DNA from: Gammaproteobacteria bacterium
GTDB lineage: Bacteria; Pseudomonadota; Gammaproteobacteria; Steroidobacterales; GCA-2729495
Length of the DNA stretch: 64,000 bases
Assembly (NCBI GenBank): GCA_030583605.1
Contig: CP129466.1
Span: 2,115,001-2,179,000, forward strand
Direction: 5' to 3'
Numbering within the stretch: the stretch's first letter is position 1; each line of letters starts with the position of its first letter. The notes beneath the pieces are model-generated. The model was not told the origin of the DNA. It made no database searches and saw only the letters and a list, made by a program, of their open reading frames with translations. This document shows, in pieces, positions 17,920 to 26,860 of this stretch. Both the position numbers and the translations under genes were made by a program.

Positions 17920-18228
17920 TCAATTTTTGCGCTCCGAATTCGTGAGCGGTTTGTCGAAAAAGTCGGGCGGGCGCTGCAGGCAGGCAGCGTTCTGCGAGAG
18001 CGGCTCCGCCGGCTCCGGGCCAGGCGGGATGTCCAATCGGCCGCTCTCGTCGGGCCGATCGAGACCGGGCGGGACCGAGAGCAGCGGGGCCGACGTGGCC
18101 TCCTGGTATTCCTCTACGGAGACACAGCTGTCCTCGCCACCACCCCAGAAGGAGCAACCACCCGCGATCGTGGTGAACGCGCAGACCAAGCCAGCGCAGC
18201 AAGCGCGTCGAGTGTCACGGTTACGCAT
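17920..18228 (-). CDS. BamC-like short lipoprotein
   Basis: A 102-residue lipoprotein: signal segment with lipobox IAGGC (Cys25), then a proline-rich segment (SAPLLSVPPGLDRP, then RLDIPPGP) that resembles the unstructured N-terminal BamD-binding stretch of BamC/NlpB. The two helix-grip domains of full BamC are absent. It follows dapA by one base, the same position nlpB holds in E. coli, which supports the link. Whether it still works in the BAM complex is unknown. Confidence 0.68.
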   Translation of the reverse strand: MRNRDTRRACCAGLVCAFTTIAGGCSFWGGGEDSCVSVEEYQEATSAPLLSVPPGLDRPDESGRLDIPPGPEPAEPLSQNAACLQRPPDFFDKPLTNSERKN

Positions 18229-18229
18229 A

Positions 18230-19105
18230 CTAAAGGAGACGAGCCCGGCGCAACGCGGCTTCGACCTTCGGCTGCGCTTCGGCGGACAGCGGCGTGAGCG
18301 GCAGCCTGATGCCGCCGGGGATAAGGCCCATCCGCTCCAGCGCCCACTTCACGGGAATCGGATTCGATTCGACGAAAAGGTCGCGGTGCAGATCGGCGAG
18401 CAGGCCGTCGATTTCGCCAGCATGCGCGGCCTCGCCAGCCAGTGCGGCGCGGCACATCCCGGCCATTGCCTTCGGCGCGACGTTGGCGGTCACGGAGACG
18501 ACGCCGTGCCCGCCGAGGCGCATGAACTCGCGCGCGGTGGCATCGTCGCCGCTGTACAGGCGGAAATCCCTGCCACAGAGATCGCGGATTGCCGGCACGC
18601 GATCGAGTTCGCCGGTGGCTTCCTTGATGCCGAAGATGCGCGGGTGCTGCGCGAGCCGTGCGACGGTGGCCGGCTTGAGATCGGCGACCGTGCGCCCGGG
18701 AACGTTGTAGAGCATGACGGGCTTTGCGACGGCGTCGGCCACCGCCGAGAAATGGCGGTACATGCCTTCCTGGGTCGGCTTGTTGTAATAAGGAACCACC
18801 ACCAGGTAACCGGCGATCGGCAGGCGGCCCACCGCCTTCGACAGATCGATGGTCTGCGCGGTGGAATTCGAGCCCGTCCCGGCGACCACCGGGACTCGTC
18901 CCTTCGCCCGCTCAGCCGCCACCCGCACGACCTCGACGTGCTCGTCGCGCGTCAACGTGGCCGACTCGCCGGTGGTGCCGGCGATCACCAGCCCGTCGCT
19001 GCCCTGCTCGATATGCCAGTCCACCAGCTTCTCCAGGCAGGCAAAGTCGACTGCTCCGTCCGGGCGCATGGGCGTGACGAGCGCTACGAGGCTGCCGCTG
19101 AACAT
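18230..19105 (-). CDS. dapA: 4-hydroxy-tetrahydrodipicolinate synthase
   Basis: Condenses pyruvate with aspartate semialdehyde in lysine and meso-diaminopimelate synthesis. The 291-residue TIM barrel shows AGTTGESATLT (pyruvate site), the catalytic tyrosine in YNVPGRT, the Schiff-base lysine in GIKEATGEL and the C-terminal NPIPVKWAL. The start at 19105 gives the family N-terminus MFSGSLVALVTPM; the extra upstream frame is not coding. It heads a unit with the BamC-like gene and diverges from gcvR. Confidence 0.97.
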   Translation of the reverse strand: MFSGSLVALVTPMRPDGAVDFACLEKLVDWHIEQGSDGLVIAGTTGESATLTRDEHVEVVRVAAERAKGRVPVVAGTGSNSTAQTIDLSKAVGRLPIAGYLVVVPYYNKPTQEGMYRHFSAVADAVAKPVMLYNVPGRTVADLKPATVARLAQHPRIFGIKEATGELDRVPAIRDLCGRDFRLYSGDDATAREFMRLGGHGVVSVTANVAPKAMAGMCRAALAGEAAHAGEIDGLLADLHRDLFVESNPIPVKWALERMGLIPGGIRLPLTPLSAEAQPKVEAALRRARLL

Positions 19106-19176
19106 CTGGATCCGCCGGGGAAGGCTTGAACGGGTGTGGGATGGTACTTTTGGCACCGCGGGCCCGCAAGGGCGGC

Positions 19177-19204
19177 TTGATGAGGCAGGTTTTCCCGGTA
19201 CACT
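19177..19204 (+). promoter_or_regulatory. Promoter of gcvR
   Basis: TTGATG (19177-19182) and TACACT (19199-19204) with a 16-base spacer; the predicted start lies about 30 bases before the gcvR ATG. Consensus match only. Confidence 0.45.
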
Positions 19205-19240
19205 GCCGACCTTTCGCCGCCACCCCCGCCGGTCATACCC

Positions 19241-19768
19241 ATGGAAAAACTGCTGGCCATCACCGCGATCGGTCCCGACCGCGCCGGTCTCGTTCGCGAC
19301 CTGAGCCAGGCCGTTTCTGGCGGCGGGGGTAACATTCGCGAAAGTCGCATGGTCGCGCTCGGCTCCGATTTTGCCGTCCTGATGCTGGTCGCCGGCAACT
19401 GGCATAGCGTCAACAAGATGCGGGAACGACTCACGCAGTTGCAGCGCGACTCCGGGCTTACCGTCACGGTCCGCGACACGGAGCCGCGCTCACCTGAACC
19501 TGCGGCGCCGTACAACATCGACGTCGTCGCGCTGGACCAGGAGGGCATCGTGCTGCGCCTGTCGAGCTTTTTCGCCAACCGCAGCCTCGAAATCGCCGAG
19601 ATGAGCACCCGGCGTTACAATGCTCCACACACCGGCGCACCGATGTTCGCGGTGCAGATGACCGTCAATCTCCCGGCCAGCACTCACGTGGCCACGTTGC
19701 GGGAGGAGTTTCTCGATTTCTGCGACGAGCACAATCTCGACGCCATCATGGAACCCGCCCAGCGCTGA
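19241..19768 (+). CDS. gcvR: ACT-domain regulator, glycine cleavage system repressor GcvR-like
   Basis: A 175-residue protein made of two ACT domains: residues 1-80 (LAITAIGPDRAGLVRDLS) and about 92-170 (NIDVVALDQEGIVLRLSSFF). This double-ACT layout next to bcp and dapA is that of GcvR, which in E. coli binds GcvA and blocks gcv activation when glycine is low. No gcvA or gcv operon lies in the window, so the regulatory target here is inferred. It is followed 37 bases later by bcp. Confidence 0.85.
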   Translation: MEKLLAITAIGPDRAGLVRDLSQAVSGGGGNIRESRMVALGSDFAVLMLVAGNWHSVNKMRERLTQLQRDSGLTVTVRDTEPRSPEPAAPYNIDVVALDQEGIVLRLSSFFANRSLEIAEMSTRRYNAPHTGAPMFAVQMTVNLPASTHVATLREEFLDFCDEHNLDAIMEPAQR

Positions 19769-19805
19769 GTGATCCAACCCGGCAGGCCACCAGGCAGAGA
19801 TTTCC

Positions 19806-20273
19806 ATGAGCAAGATCCAGGTTGGCAAGGTCGTGCCGGGCTTCAAGGTACCGGCCACCGGTGGTGCCGCAACGAGCCTCGACTCGCTGCGCGGCAAGAC
19901 CGTGGTGCTCTATTTCTACCCGAAGGACGACACCCCGGGCTGCACCACCGAGGGCTGCGGCTTCCGCGATCAGCACGCCGGATTTCGCAAGCTCGGCGCA
20001 GTGGTTCTCGGCGTCTCGCGGGATTCTCTCGCCTCACACGAGAAGTTCAAGGCCAAATACGAGTTTCCGTTCGAACTGCTCTCAGATGGCGACGAAAAAC
20101 TGTGCAAGCTTTTCGATGTCATCAAAGAGAAGAACATGTACGGCAAGAAGGTCATGGGTGTCGAGCGCAGCACCTTCCTGATCGACGGGACAGGCGTCCT
20201 GCGCCGTGAATGGCGCAAGGTAAAGGTGGACGGGCATGTCGAGGAAGTGCTCGCGGCCGTAAAGGCCCTGTGA
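19806..20273 (+). CDS. bcp: Thioredoxin-dependent thiol peroxidase (bacterioferritin comigratory protein)
   Basis: Peroxiredoxin Q/BCP, reducing hydroperoxides with thioredoxin. The 155-residue length, the peroxidatic/resolving pair Cys-x4-Cys in DDTPGCTTEGCGFRD (about 39-53) and the end region VERSTFLIDG are typical. AGAGATTTCC precedes the ATG. Its position between gcvR and bepA matches E. coli, where gcvR, bcp and the bepA gene are also neighbours. Confidence 0.96.
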   Translation: MSKIQVGKVVPGFKVPATGGAATSLDSLRGKTVVLYFYPKDDTPGCTTEGCGFRDQHAGFRKLGAVVLGVSRDSLASHEKFKAKYEFPFELLSDGDEKLCKLFDVIKEKNMYGKKVMGVERSTFLIDGTGVLRREWRKVKVDGHVEEVLAAVKAL

Positions 20274-20294
20274 CGCACCGCGGTTAACAGGTTG

Positions 20295-21782
20295 ATGCTG
20301 TTCCGGCGCGCCATTGCCACGCTGTGCACGCTCGGCATCGTGCTCTCCCCCGGGGCCGTACCGGCGCAGGAGCAGTTGCCCGACATCGGCAGCCCGTCCG
20401 ACACAGTCCTGTCACGGGAGAAGGAGCAGCAGATCGGCCGCGCCATTTACCGGAGCCTGCGTGACACCGGCCACGTCATCACGGACCCGGAGACCCAGGA
20501 ATACATCCAGGACATCGGCCAGAAGCTGGCCGCGCATGCGACCGACAACGGACAGAAATTCCGGTTCTTCGTCGTCAATGACCCGGCCATCAACGCATTC
20601 GCCCTGCCTGGCGGGTTCATCGGCGTGCATTCCGGGTTGCTGCTCGCGACCGCCAATGAGAGCGAACTCGCCGGTGTGCTGGCACACGAAATTGCCCATG
20701 TCACCCAGCGGCACATCTCGCGCGCCATCTATGCAAACCAGCGCGCCAGCATCCTGACCATGGCGGCCATGCTCGGCGCGATTCTGCTCGGCGCGGCCAC
20801 CGGTTCCAGCGACGCCATTCAGGGAGCGGTGGTCGCTGCCCAGAGCGCGTCTGCCCAGCAGCAGATCAACTTCACGCGTTCCAACGAGTATGAAGCGGAC
20901 CGTGTCGGCGTGGGACTACTCGCCGCCGCCGGTTTCGATCCAATGGGCATGCCGAGTTTCTTCGAGACGATGGCCCGCCAGACAGGCCCAATGGCGAGCC
21001 AGGCGCCCGAGTTCCTGCGCACCCACCCGGTCACCGTCAACCGCATCGCCGAAACCCGCGAGCGCGCGCTCCACCTGCCCCGACCGGACGTCGCAGACGC
21101 CACCGGATACCGCCTGACCCGCGCCCGCCTGCGCGCGCTCAGCTCGCGCACCCCGGAGGCGGCACTCGAGCATTTCCGGGCCGACGCACAGAATCCGGAT
21201 CGCGTCGGTGACATCGGCACGGCCTATGGCTTCGCGCTCGTGTATCTGCAGGGCGGCAATTACGTCGCAGCAGAGCAGGAGTTCTCCACGCTCATGGCAG
21301 CCCACCCCAGCGTGATCCCCTTCCACACCGGCCTCGCACAGGCGCAGATGGGTCTCGGCCAGCGAGAGGCCGCGTTCCGCACCTACGAGCGCGCCATGCA
21401 ACTCTTTCCACGCAACGTGCCGCTCACGGTGCGTTATGCCGAGGCGCTGCTGCAGGACGGCCGCCCCAAGGAGGCCCATCGGGTGTTGCTCGACCTGCTG
21501 AACATCGTTCCGCCCACACCGGAACAAGTGCGCCTGATCGCGCGTGCAGCGAGCGCCGCTCATGACACCGGCGACGCGCATTACTACATGGCCGAGTACC
21601 ACATCATGACCGGCGACCTGCTGCTCGCAGCGGACGAACTGCGCGTCGCCCTGAGCATCCCCGAACTCGACGCGGTTCAACGGGCGCGGTTCAGTTCGCG
21701 CCTGGCCGAAATCCAGGAAACGATCGACCGCCTGCGGGCCGAGAAGCAGCCGTTACCGTCAAGCCAGGGTGGCAGTTCGTAA
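20295..21782 (+). CDS. bepA: Beta-barrel assembly-enhancing protease BepA (M48)
   Basis: Periplasmic zinc metalloprotease and chaperone that checks LptD and other outer-membrane proteins. A signal peptide (about 1-22, ending GAVPAQE) precedes an M48 domain with HEIAH (in LAHEIAHVTQRH, about residue 133) and the downstream glutamate in SNEYEADRVG; the C-terminal half (from about 285) carries tetratricopeptide repeats. An in-frame TTG one codon upstream could also start it. Its stop overlaps the mlaA start as TAATG, coupling two outer-membrane maintenance genes. Confidence 0.94.
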   Translation: MLFRRAIATLCTLGIVLSPGAVPAQEQLPDIGSPSDTVLSREKEQQIGRAIYRSLRDTGHVITDPETQEYIQDIGQKLAAHATDNGQKFRFFVVNDPAINAFALPGGFIGVHSGLLLATANESELAGVLAHEIAHVTQRHISRAIYANQRASILTMAAMLGAILLGAATGSSDAIQGAVVAAQSASAQQQINFTRSNEYEADRVGVGLLAAAGFDPMGMPSFFETMARQTGPMASQAPEFLRTHPVTVNRIAETRERALHLPRPDVADATGYRLTRARLRALSSRTPEAALEHFRADAQNPDRVGDIGTAYGFALVYLQGGNYVAAEQEFSTLMAAHPSVIPFHTGLAQAQMGLGQREAAFRTYERAMQLFPRNVPLTVRYAEALLQDGRPKEAHRVLLDLLNIVPPTPEQVRLIARAASAAHDTGDAHYYMAEYHIMTGDLLLAADELRVALSIPELDAVQRARFSSRLAEIQETIDRLRAEKQPLPSSQGGSS

Positions 21783-22525
21783 TGTCGAAGCAGCCTGCAT
21801 TCCCGGTCATGGCCCTGTTGTGCGTACTGCTGCTCGCCGGCTGTGCCTCCAGGCAGGCGGCCGACCGCGAGCCGAACCCCGACCCGTTCGAGCCCATGAA
21901 TCGGGCCATGTTCCGGTTCAACGACGTGGCCGACCGGTATGTCGCCGAACCGGTCGCTCGCGGCTATGAGAAAGCCACGCCACGCGCCTTGCGGATCGGC
22001 GCCACCAATTTCTTCGAGAACCTGAAGTACCCGATCACCATCGTTAACCAGTTTCTGCAGGGCAAGGCGCGCGAAGGTGGTGCGGACCTGGGGCGGTTCC
22101 TGGTCAACTGTACGATCGGGCTCGCCGGCATCTTCGATCCGGCCACCGAAATGGGCCTGAAGGCGCATGACGAGGATTTTGGCCAGACGCTGGCCGTATG
22201 GGGCGTGTCCGAAGGGCCTTTCTTCATGGTGCCGTTGTTCGGCCCCTATACCTTGACGCATGGGCTGGGAACCCTGGCCGACAACCAGGTCTCGCTGCTG
22301 TCGCAATACCCCGACAGCAGCGTCAGATTCAGGCTGTGGGTCTGGGACCGGGTGCAGCGCCGCTACCGGTTGCTGGGCACCGAGGAGGAGATCCGCCGCG
22401 CCTACGACCCCTATCTCTTCGTGCGCGACGCCTATTTCCAGAATCGCAGATACCTGATCCTCGACGGCAACATCCCGGACGAGGAACTGTTCCCCGAGGA
22501 CGAGTTCGAGGATTTCGAGGAATAG
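21782..22525 (+). CDS. mlaA: Phospholipid-binding lipoprotein MlaA
   Basis: Outer-membrane component that removes mislocalised phospholipids and passes them to MlaC. The 247-residue product has a signal with lipobox LLAGC (Cys21) and the MlaA hallmark NPDPFEPMNRAMFRFND, followed by the GATNFFENLKYP region. It is translationally coupled to bepA, and ends tail to tail with the mlaFEDCB operon, so all Mla components sit within 4 kb but in two converging units. Confidence 0.96.
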   Translation: MSKQPAFPVMALLCVLLLAGCASRQAADREPNPDPFEPMNRAMFRFNDVADRYVAEPVARGYEKATPRALRIGATNFFENLKYPITIVNQFLQGKAREGGADLGRFLVNCTIGLAGIFDPATEMGLKAHDEDFGQTLAVWGVSEGPFFMVPLFGPYTLTHGLGTLADNQVSLLSQYPDSSVRFRLWVWDRVQRRYRLLGTEEEIRRAYDPYLFVRDAYFQNRRYLILDGNIPDEELFPEDEFEDFEE

Positions 22526-22620
22526 GCTACCGAGCGACGGTCAGCTGCGGCACGAAACCCTGCAGGAGCAGCCACGGGCGTGGCGCGCATCGACACCTGC
22601 CGCGAGCGATGTACGCCCCG

Positions 22621-22920
22621 TTATTTCGCCGCATCGAGGAATCCGTCCACCTCACTGATGCGCGCGAGCGCCATCAGGCTCGTCGGGACGGTCGTGAAGC
22701 TGAGGCTTTTTCCTTTGCTGCGTGCCCAGCGCAGCCACTCGACCACCAGGGCAAGCCCTGCGCTGTCCACCTGCGCCACGCCACCGAGATCGATGACTGC
22801 CTGCGAGCTGTCGGCGAGCGCCACCTGGCTCTGGCGCCAGACGGCCGGCACCGTCTCGAAACCGAGATCCCCATTGACCCGGTAACGGCCCTCACCCACC
22901 GATTCGAAGGAGGCCGTCAC
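22621..22920 (-). CDS. mlaB: STAS-domain protein MlaB
   Basis: Small cytoplasmic STAS protein that stabilises the MlaFE ABC complex. The 99-residue product has the STAS core VIDLGGVAQVDSAGLALVVE (about 45-64), including the Asp-Ser pair. It is last in the mla operon and overlaps mlaC by four bases (ATGA). Confidence 0.92.
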   Translation of the reverse strand: MTASFESVGEGRYRVNGDLGFETVPAVWRQSQVALADSSQAVIDLGGVAQVDSAGLALVVEWLRWARSKGKSLSFTTVPTSLMALARISEVDGFLDAAK

Positions 22921-23573
22921 TTGCCCTCCTTCTTGCCTGGCGTCGGCTCGATCTGCTCGGGCTCGCGACGGCCGGAATCGATGTCTTCGGTCTCTTTCTC
23001 GAGGCGCTCGATCAAGGCATCGAGGCCCTTGGCCGCCACTTCAGCGTTGAACTGGTTGCGGTAGTTCTGCACGTAGGAAATACCTTCAATGCGGACGTCA
23101 TAGGCTTTCCACCCCTCCGGCGTGCTGCGCATCGAATAGTTGACCGGCACCAGGGTGCCGTCCGGCATCTTCATCTCCGTCCGCACCAGTGTGCGCCCGT
23201 CCTGCGGCGGCGCCCTCTGCGGCAGGATGCGAATATCGTCCTGTTCGAACTTCAGGATGGCCGTGGCGTAGCTGCGTAACAGGAAGTTGTAGAACACGTC
23301 GACGAAACGCTGGCGTTGCGCCGGTGTAGCGTCCCGCCACGCCTTGCCGAGCACCAGCCGGCCGGCATAATCGACGTCGAACTTCGGCAGTAGTTCGCGG
23401 TTGATGAGGGCGTAGAGCTCCTGCTTGTTCGCCGCCAGCTCCTCACGGCGACCATTGAGCTGGGCGGAGATCCGGTCGACCGCCTGTTCGACGACCTGCT
23501 GCGCCGTTTCCTCGGCTCCTGCCGCGGTGAAAACGGCCGCAAGAACGAGGCTACTGAGAAGTTTTCGTATCAT
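22917..23573 (-). CDS. mlaC: Periplasmic phospholipid-binding protein MlaC
   Basis: Soluble carrier moving phospholipids between MlaA and the MlaD hexamer. Signal peptide residues 1-20 (LVLAAVFTAAGAEE). The mature part has family segments PKFDVDYAGRLVLG, FVDVFYNFLLRSYA and GWKAYDVRIEGISYVQNYR. The acidic, lysine-rich tail after residue 195 is longer than in E. coli. It starts inside the mlaD 3' end (23-base overlap). Confidence 0.95.
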   Translation of the reverse strand: MIRKLLSSLVLAAVFTAAGAEETAQQVVEQAVDRISAQLNGRREELAANKQELYALINRELLPKFDVDYAGRLVLGKAWRDATPAQRQRFVDVFYNFLLRSYATAILKFEQDDIRILPQRAPPQDGRTLVRTEMKMPDGTLVPVNYSMRSTPEGWKAYDVRIEGISYVQNYRNQFNAEVAAKGLDALIERLEKETEDIDSGRREPEQIEPTPGKKEGK

Positions 23574-24036
23574 CGCTCTCGACTCCCAGCTTGAACAGCA
23601 TCTTGCCGACGATGTTCTCCAGTACGATCGCCGACTGCGTCAGTTCGATTTCACTGTTGTTGTGCAGATACGTCTCGGAACCACCAGGCCCGATGCCCAC
23701 GTATTTGCTCCCGAGCAGCCCCGCGGTGAGGATGCTGGCGTCCGAGTCGTCGGGGATCCGGTCGAACCCGGCCGCGATACGCATGGTCACCAGGGCTTCG
23801 AGCCTCTCCGGATCGAACGCTATGCGCTCCACGCGGCCGATGTTCACCCCGGCCATCGAGACCGGCGCGCGGACCTTGAGGCCGGCAATGTCCTGGAACC
23901 TCGCCGTGATGATGTAACCGCTGTCGTCAACATAGCTCTCGATGTTGGTGGTCTGCGTCGCGAGAAAAAACAGCGCCGCAAAGCCCAGCAGGATGAACAA
24001 TCCCGCCCCGATTTCCCTAGCCGGTGTGCTTGCCAT
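23551..24036 (-). CDS. mlaD: Inner-membrane MCE protein MlaD
   Basis: Anchored hexameric ring of the Mla importer. One N-terminal membrane helix (about 10-27) and a single MCE domain (about 38-115, with FQDIAGLKVRAPVSMAGV) are visible in 161 residues, the usual size. It lies 12 bases after mlaE. Confidence 0.95.
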   Translation of the reverse strand: MASTPAREIGAGLFILLGFAALFFLATQTTNIESYVDDSGYIITARFQDIAGLKVRAPVSMAGVNIGRVERIAFDPERLEALVTMRIAAGFDRIPDDSDASILTAGLLGSKYVGIGPGGSETYLHNNSEIELTQSAIVLENIVGKMLFKLGVESDDTKTSQ

Positions 24037-24048
24037 TGGTCGAAGCCC

Positions 24049-24816
24049 TTACAGAAGGAATGCCGTGATCATGTAATCGAGAATCAACACGAGCACCGAG
24101 GTGATCACCACGGTGCGGGTGGTCGCAAGCCCGACGCCCTCGGCGGTCGGCGCGGCGGTATACCCCTCGAACACCGCCACGAGGCTCGCGGCCACCCCGA
24201 ACACAACGCTCTTGAGTACGCCCTCGCCCACGTCCCCGGTCTCGACGTATTCCTGCATCTGCGACCAGAACGCGCCGTTGTCCACGCCCATGAGCTGCAC
24301 GCCCACGAACCAGGCGCCAAGAATGCCGACGCTGTTGAACACGGCCGTCAACAGCGGCACGGAGATCACCCCGCCGAGGAAGCGCGGGACCGCAATACGG
24401 CCCATCGGGTCGATCGCCATCACCTCCATCGCGGAGATCTGGTCGGTGGCGCGCATCAGGCCAATCTCGGCAGTCAGAGCCGTACCCGCCCGCCCGGCAA
24501 AAAGCAGCGCGGTAACCACCGGCCCGAGTTCCTTGAGCAGCGTCAGCGCCGCACCGGCACCGAGCAGGTCCTCCTGCCGCAGCCGGGAGAATGCATCGTA
24601 GCCCTGCAGACCAATCACCATGCCGACGAAGAACCCGGAGGTCATGATGATGACCAGCGACAGCACGCCCGCGTTGTGGACCTGGCGCGAGATCAGGATC
24701 GGTCGGCGCACCGTGTACGGCAGGGCCCGCAACATGGCGAGGAAGAACAGCGCCACCGCGCCGAGCTTGCGCACGCCCTGCGCGATCCGGTGCAGCATTT
24801 CCTGCGCCTTACCCAC
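24049..24816 (-). CDS. mlaE: ABC transporter permease MlaE
   Basis: Membrane permease of the Mla phospholipid transporter. The 255-residue protein has about five hydrophobic spans and the MlaE motif region GRAGTALTAEIGLMRATDQI (about 145-164), with DPMGRIAVPRF following. A GTG start overlaps the mlaF stop by eight bases. Confidence 0.95.
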   Translation of the reverse strand: MGKAQEMLHRIAQGVRKLGAVALFFLAMLRALPYTVRRPILISRQVHNAGVLSLVIIMTSGFFVGMVIGLQGYDAFSRLRQEDLLGAGAALTLLKELGPVVTALLFAGRAGTALTAEIGLMRATDQISAMEVMAIDPMGRIAVPRFLGGVISVPLLTAVFNSVGILGAWFVGVQLMGVDNGAFWSQMQEYVETGDVGEGVLKSVVFGVAASLVAVFEGYTAAPTAEGVGLATTRTVVITSVLVLILDYMITAFLL

Positions 24817-25633
24817 GGCCGTCTCCGCCCAGGAGCTCCGCGCGGTAATCCGCAGCCGGATAATGGAACGGCACCGGACCGTCGGAGGCTCCGCTCAGGA
24901 ACTGCTGCACGAGCTCCGAATCGGATTGCGCCAGCTCTTCCGGGCTGCCCGCGCCGATGACCTTCCCACCGGACACGACATAGCAGCAATCCGCGATCTG
25001 GTTGATCTGCTCCACGTCGTGCGACACGACCACGCTGGTCACGCCCAGCACGTCGTTGTTCATCTTGATCAGCCGCAGCACCATGCCCATGGAAATCGGA
25101 TCGAGCCCGGCGAACGGCTCGTCGTAGAGCAGCAGATCGGGGTCGAGCACCATTGCGCGCGCCAGTCCGACCCTACGGCCCATACCACCCGACAACTGCG
25201 CCGGCATCAGATGGGCCGCGCCACGCAAGCCCACCGCGTGCAGCTTGGTCAGCACCAGGTTGCGGATCAGAGGCTCGGGCAGAGCCGTGTGCTCGCGCAC
25301 GGGGAACGCCACGTTGTCGAACACCGAGTAGTCGGTCAGGAGCGCGGAGTTCTGGAACAACATCCCCATCCGCCTGCGCAAGGCGTACAGCTGGGAACGC
25401 CGCAGCCCGGGAACGTTCTGCCCGTCCACTAGCACGCGGCCTCCCGCCGGACGCAGCTGGCCGGTGATCATGCGCAACAGTGTGGTCTTGCCGGTACCGC
25501 TCGGCCCCATGATGGCAGTGATCTGGCCGCGCGGGACGCGCAGGCTCAAGCCATCGAAAATCACACGACCTGCGGTGAAAAACCGCAGGTCGTCGACCTC
25601 GATCATCGGCCTGACGGCCTCGGACTCCGTCAC
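24809..25633 (-). CDS. mlaF: ABC transporter ATP-binding protein MlaF
   Basis: ATPase of the Mla transporter. Walker A GPSGTGKTT (about 43-51), signature LSGGMGRRVGLARA (about 147-160), Walker B DLLLYDEPFAGLD and the switch histidine in VVSHD are all present. The GTG at 25633 gives 274 residues; an ATG at 25606 giving 265 is also possible, and neither has a strong ribosome site. First gene of mlaFEDCB. Confidence 0.95.
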   Translation of the reverse strand: MTESEAVRPMIEVDDLRFFTAGRVIFDGLSLRVPRGQITAIMGPSGTGKTTLLRMITGQLRPAGGRVLVDGQNVPGLRRSQLYALRRRMGMLFQNSALLTDYSVFDNVAFPVREHTALPEPLIRNLVLTKLHAVGLRGAAHLMPAQLSGGMGRRVGLARAMVLDPDLLLYDEPFAGLDPISMGMVLRLIKMNNDVLGVTSVVVSHDVEQINQIADCCYVVSGGKVIGAGSPEELAQSDSELVQQFLSGASDGPVPFHYPAADYRAELLGGDGRG

Positions 25634-25673
25634 GAGCGCACGAGTTCGGGTTGCAGCAGACAGCGCGACGGGA

Positions 25674-26690
25674 TCAGGCCGCTTCCATCGCGGCCCGGTA
25701 CTGCCCCGCCCGGGCCAGTCCGTTCAACTCGGCCCGGCGCGCGAACGCAGTCTGGCCGGCCTTGAACTGCCCATCCTTGCCGCCCCATGCCTTCAAGGCT
25801 TCGTCCTGCAACGCGCGACCGTAGGAGAATGAGAGCTGCCAGGGGTGAGGCCCCATCTCGTTCATCGCGCTCAGGTGGGCCGTCGCCTCGGCAGAACTCT
25901 GCCCACCGGAAAGAAACGCGATGCCGGGCACCGTAGCGGGCACGTGCCCACGCAGGCAGCGCACGGTTGCCTCCGCCACTTCGCGCACGCCGGCGCGCTT
26001 CGGGCACTTCTTGCCGGAGATCACCATGTTGGGCTTGAGGATCATGCCCGTGAGCTCCACGCGGTGCGCGCGCAGCGCACGGAACGTTGCATCGAGCGCG
26101 AGCGCGGTAACTTCTTCGCAGCGTTCGAGCGTGTGACCCCCGTCCATCAGCACCTCAGGCTCGACGATGGGGACTATGCCCGACTCCTGGCAGAGCGCCG
26201 CGTAGCGGGCAAGCGCATGCGCATTCGCCTCAATGCCGAAGGGCGTCGGAATCGCGTCGGAGATGTCGATGACCGCACGCCACTTGGCAAACTTCGCGCC
26301 GAGGCTGGCATATTCCTTCAGGCGATCGCGCAGGCCGTCGAGCCCTTCCGTAACCGTCTCGCCCGGAAATCCAGCCAGCGGCTTGGCCCCGGCATCGACC
26401 TTGATGCCCGGCAACACGCCCTGATCGGCCAGCAGCCTGGCAAACGGCACGCCCGCGCGGCTGGACTGGCGCAGGGTCTCGTCGAAGAGGATCACGCCAC
26501 CGATATGCCTGGACAGACCCGGAGCAGTGAACAGCATTTCCCGGTAGAGGCGGCGGTTGTCTTCCGTGGAATCGACGTTGATCGCCGTGAAGCGTTTCTT
26601 GATGGTCGGAAAACTCTCGTCAGCCGCCAGAATTCCCTTGCCGGGAGCGACCATGGCGCGAGCGATCGCGGCCAAATCCTGAGCCGTCAT
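25674..26690 (-). CDS. fbaB: Class I fructose-bisphosphate aldolase
   Basis: Metal-independent Schiff-base aldolase of glycolysis and gluconeogenesis. The start at 26690 has GGGAGAAG upstream and gives 338 residues. It resembles the eukaryotic-type class I enzyme: KGILAADES (about 18-26), the catalytic lysine region LTGMILKPNMVISGKK and the phosphate loop AFLSGGQSS. Note that E. coli fbaB encodes a different class I lineage; the symbol is used for function. It diverges from the suf regulator. Confidence 0.9.
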   Translation of the reverse strand: MTAQDLAAIARAMVAPGKGILAADESFPTIKKRFTAINVDSTEDNRRLYREMLFTAPGLSRHIGGVILFDETLRQSSRAGVPFARLLADQGVLPGIKVDAGAKPLAGFPGETVTEGLDGLRDRLKEYASLGAKFAKWRAVIDISDAIPTPFGIEANAHALARYAALCQESGIVPIVEPEVLMDGGHTLERCEEVTALALDATFRALRAHRVELTGMILKPNMVISGKKCPKRAGVREVAEATVRCLRGHVPATVPGIAFLSGGQSSAEATAHLSAMNEMGPHPWQLSFSYGRALQDEALKAWGGKDGQFKAGQTAFARRAELNGLARAGQYRAAMEAA

Positions 26691-26803
26691 TGCACTTCTC
26701 CCTGAATTGTCGAATGCCGCCCGGGCAGGTCCGAGCGCGCCGCGGGCGAGGCTCGGCAGGATACCAGATTCACCCTCGTAGCTGGCGCAGCACAGCCCGG
26801 TGC

Positions 26804-26832
26804 TTGCCCGTCCATGCAATCAGGACTAACAT
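26804..26832 (+). promoter_or_regulatory. Promoter of the suf operon regulator
   Basis: TTGCCC (26804-26809) and TAACAT (26827-26832) with a 17-base spacer, about 28 bases before the ATG. A short inverted repeat ATGG-TC-CCAT (26831-26840) overlaps the start region and could be part of an Rrf2 operator. Confidence 0.5.
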
Positions 26833-26860
26833 GGTCCCATATGCCTGACGAGCGGTGGAA

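Noticed and set aside
23425..24960. Open frame of about 511 codons antisense to mlaC, mlaD and mlaE
   Set aside because: Arg/His/Asp-rich composition typical of antisense shadows; the opposite strand encodes complete Mla proteins.
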